DNA from: Kiloniellales bacterium
Lineage (GTDB): Bacteria > Pseudomonadota > Alphaproteobacteria > Kiloniellales > JAKSBE01
Direction of reading: 5' to 3'
DNA length: 21,573 bases
NCBI GenBank assembly: GCA_030067055.1
Contig: JASJAL010000016.1
Coordinates: 1 to 21,573, forward strand
The position numbers were made by a program, and so were the translations under genes. Below the pieces are notes generated by a model. The model did no database searches. It saw only the letters and a program-made list of their open reading frames with translations, and was not told where the DNA came from. Below are positions 21,292-21,573 of this stretch, piece after piece (position 1 is the first letter of the stretch; every line of letters starts with the position of its first letter).

Positions 21292-21573
21292 TCAGAACGA
21301 CGAGCTCAGCCGTATCTTGCGTTTCTCCCACTCGATCATCAGGGAAAGGGCCATGTGACCGAAGGCGAAGTAGATGCCAAGCGGGAAGAAGATCGCCGCC
21401 AGTCCATATTTCCAGGACAGCAGGCCAAGGCCCACGAAGAGCCAGTCGAGGCTGGCGTAGAGCATCACAATAGATAGCACAGCGATCACCCGGAAGGCGG
21501 GCCCTAAGCGCTTGATCGCCTGCTCGCCGCGCCACCAGAGGGCGAAGAGCGGGTTGCGCCGGGCCCGGATCAG
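21292..21573 (-). CDS. C-terminal part of a membrane protein, probable paralogue of the TPR-membrane protein (5' end outside window)
   Basis: The frame is open from the window edge to TGA at 21292, giving 93 residues. The visible start LIRARRNPLFALWW closely parallels IRSRRQPLLRLWW in the TPR protein at 19778-20722. Like that protein it then has two to three hydrophobic segments (about residues 28-46, 48-63 and 66-79 of the fragment) and a short charged tail WEKRKIRLSSSF. I infer that the missing N-terminus is a TPR domain. A GTG at 21489 could start a 65-residue protein, but the continuous frame and the shared motif favour a truncated larger gene. It is followed after 67 bp by the four-helix protein gene on the same strand. 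Confidence 0.65.
   Translation of the reverse strand: MIRARRNPLFALWWRGEQAIKRLGPAFRVIAVLSIVMLYASLDWLFVGLGLLSWKYGLAAIFFPLGIYFAFGHMALSLMIEWEKRKIRLSSSF

Noticed and set aside
1..21573. CRISPR arrays, tRNAs, rRNAs, insertion sequences or prophage remnants
   Set aside because: Nothing resembling direct-repeat arrays, cloverleaf sequences, transposases or phage genes was seen.

Overview
This is a GC-rich window with the gene content of an alphaproteobacterium. The main pointers are a complete ChrR-type zinc anti-sigma factor next to its ECF sigma factor, a polyamine potFGHI operon, and a dgcN-dgcA pair. A non-phototrophic Rhodospirillales-like lineage is possible, but that is inference. Genes are tightly packed, with many 4-nt ATGA-type overlaps. 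I see no tRNA, rRNA, CRISPR array, insertion sequence or phage gene.

Layout. (1) 1-3681, plus strand: the C-terminal part of PotF, then PotG, PotH and PotI, a polyamine ABC importer. (2) 3695-5007, minus strand: rpoE-chrR, an ECF sigma factor and its zinc/cupin anti-sigma factor, related to the singlet-oxygen regulator of Rhodobacter sphaeroides. (3) 5225-10555, plus strand, divergent from rpoE: a COG2907 FAD protein, DUF1365, a cyclopropane-synthase-family methyltransferase, a GPH/MelB-type MFS transporter and a DUF3833 lipoprotein. (4) 10559-12452, minus strand, converging on (3): DUF6134 (exported), an SDR oxidoreductase and a SnoaL-like protein. (5) 12506-15698, minus strand: a MATE transporter preceded by a gamma-glutamyltransferase-family enzyme. 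(6) 15824-17924, plus strand: dgcN and dgcA, for D-glutamate conversion through N-acetyl intermediates. (7) 18054-19016: a CaCA-family cation/calcium exchanger. (8) 19024 to the end, minus strand: a SAM methyltransferase, a TPR membrane protein, a four-helix membrane protein, and the 3' part of what looks like a second protein of the TPR-membrane type.

The main result concerns regions 2-4. Three sites of the form TGATC(C/T)-N18-TA, matching the R. sphaeroides RpoE promoter as I recall it, lie exactly upstream of rpoE-chrR, of the plus-strand COG2907 operon and of the minus-strand DUF6134 operon. These three units therefore look like one ChrR-RpoE regulon occupying about 9 kb. Its gene types match the RpoE-controlled cluster tied in R. 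sphaeroides to singlet-oxygen defence and furan fatty acid synthesis. The methyltransferase has lost, by eye alignment, two bicarbonate ligands of true cyclopropane synthase, which fits methylation of an unsaturated acyl chain rather than ring formation. The transporter, lipoprotein and exported DUF6134 protein of the regulon have no role I know of and are the least described part.

Limits: homology calls are by motif and memory. Promoters are sequence matches only, and several start codons (rpoE, ggt, the 174-aa membrane protein) remain choices between alternatives.
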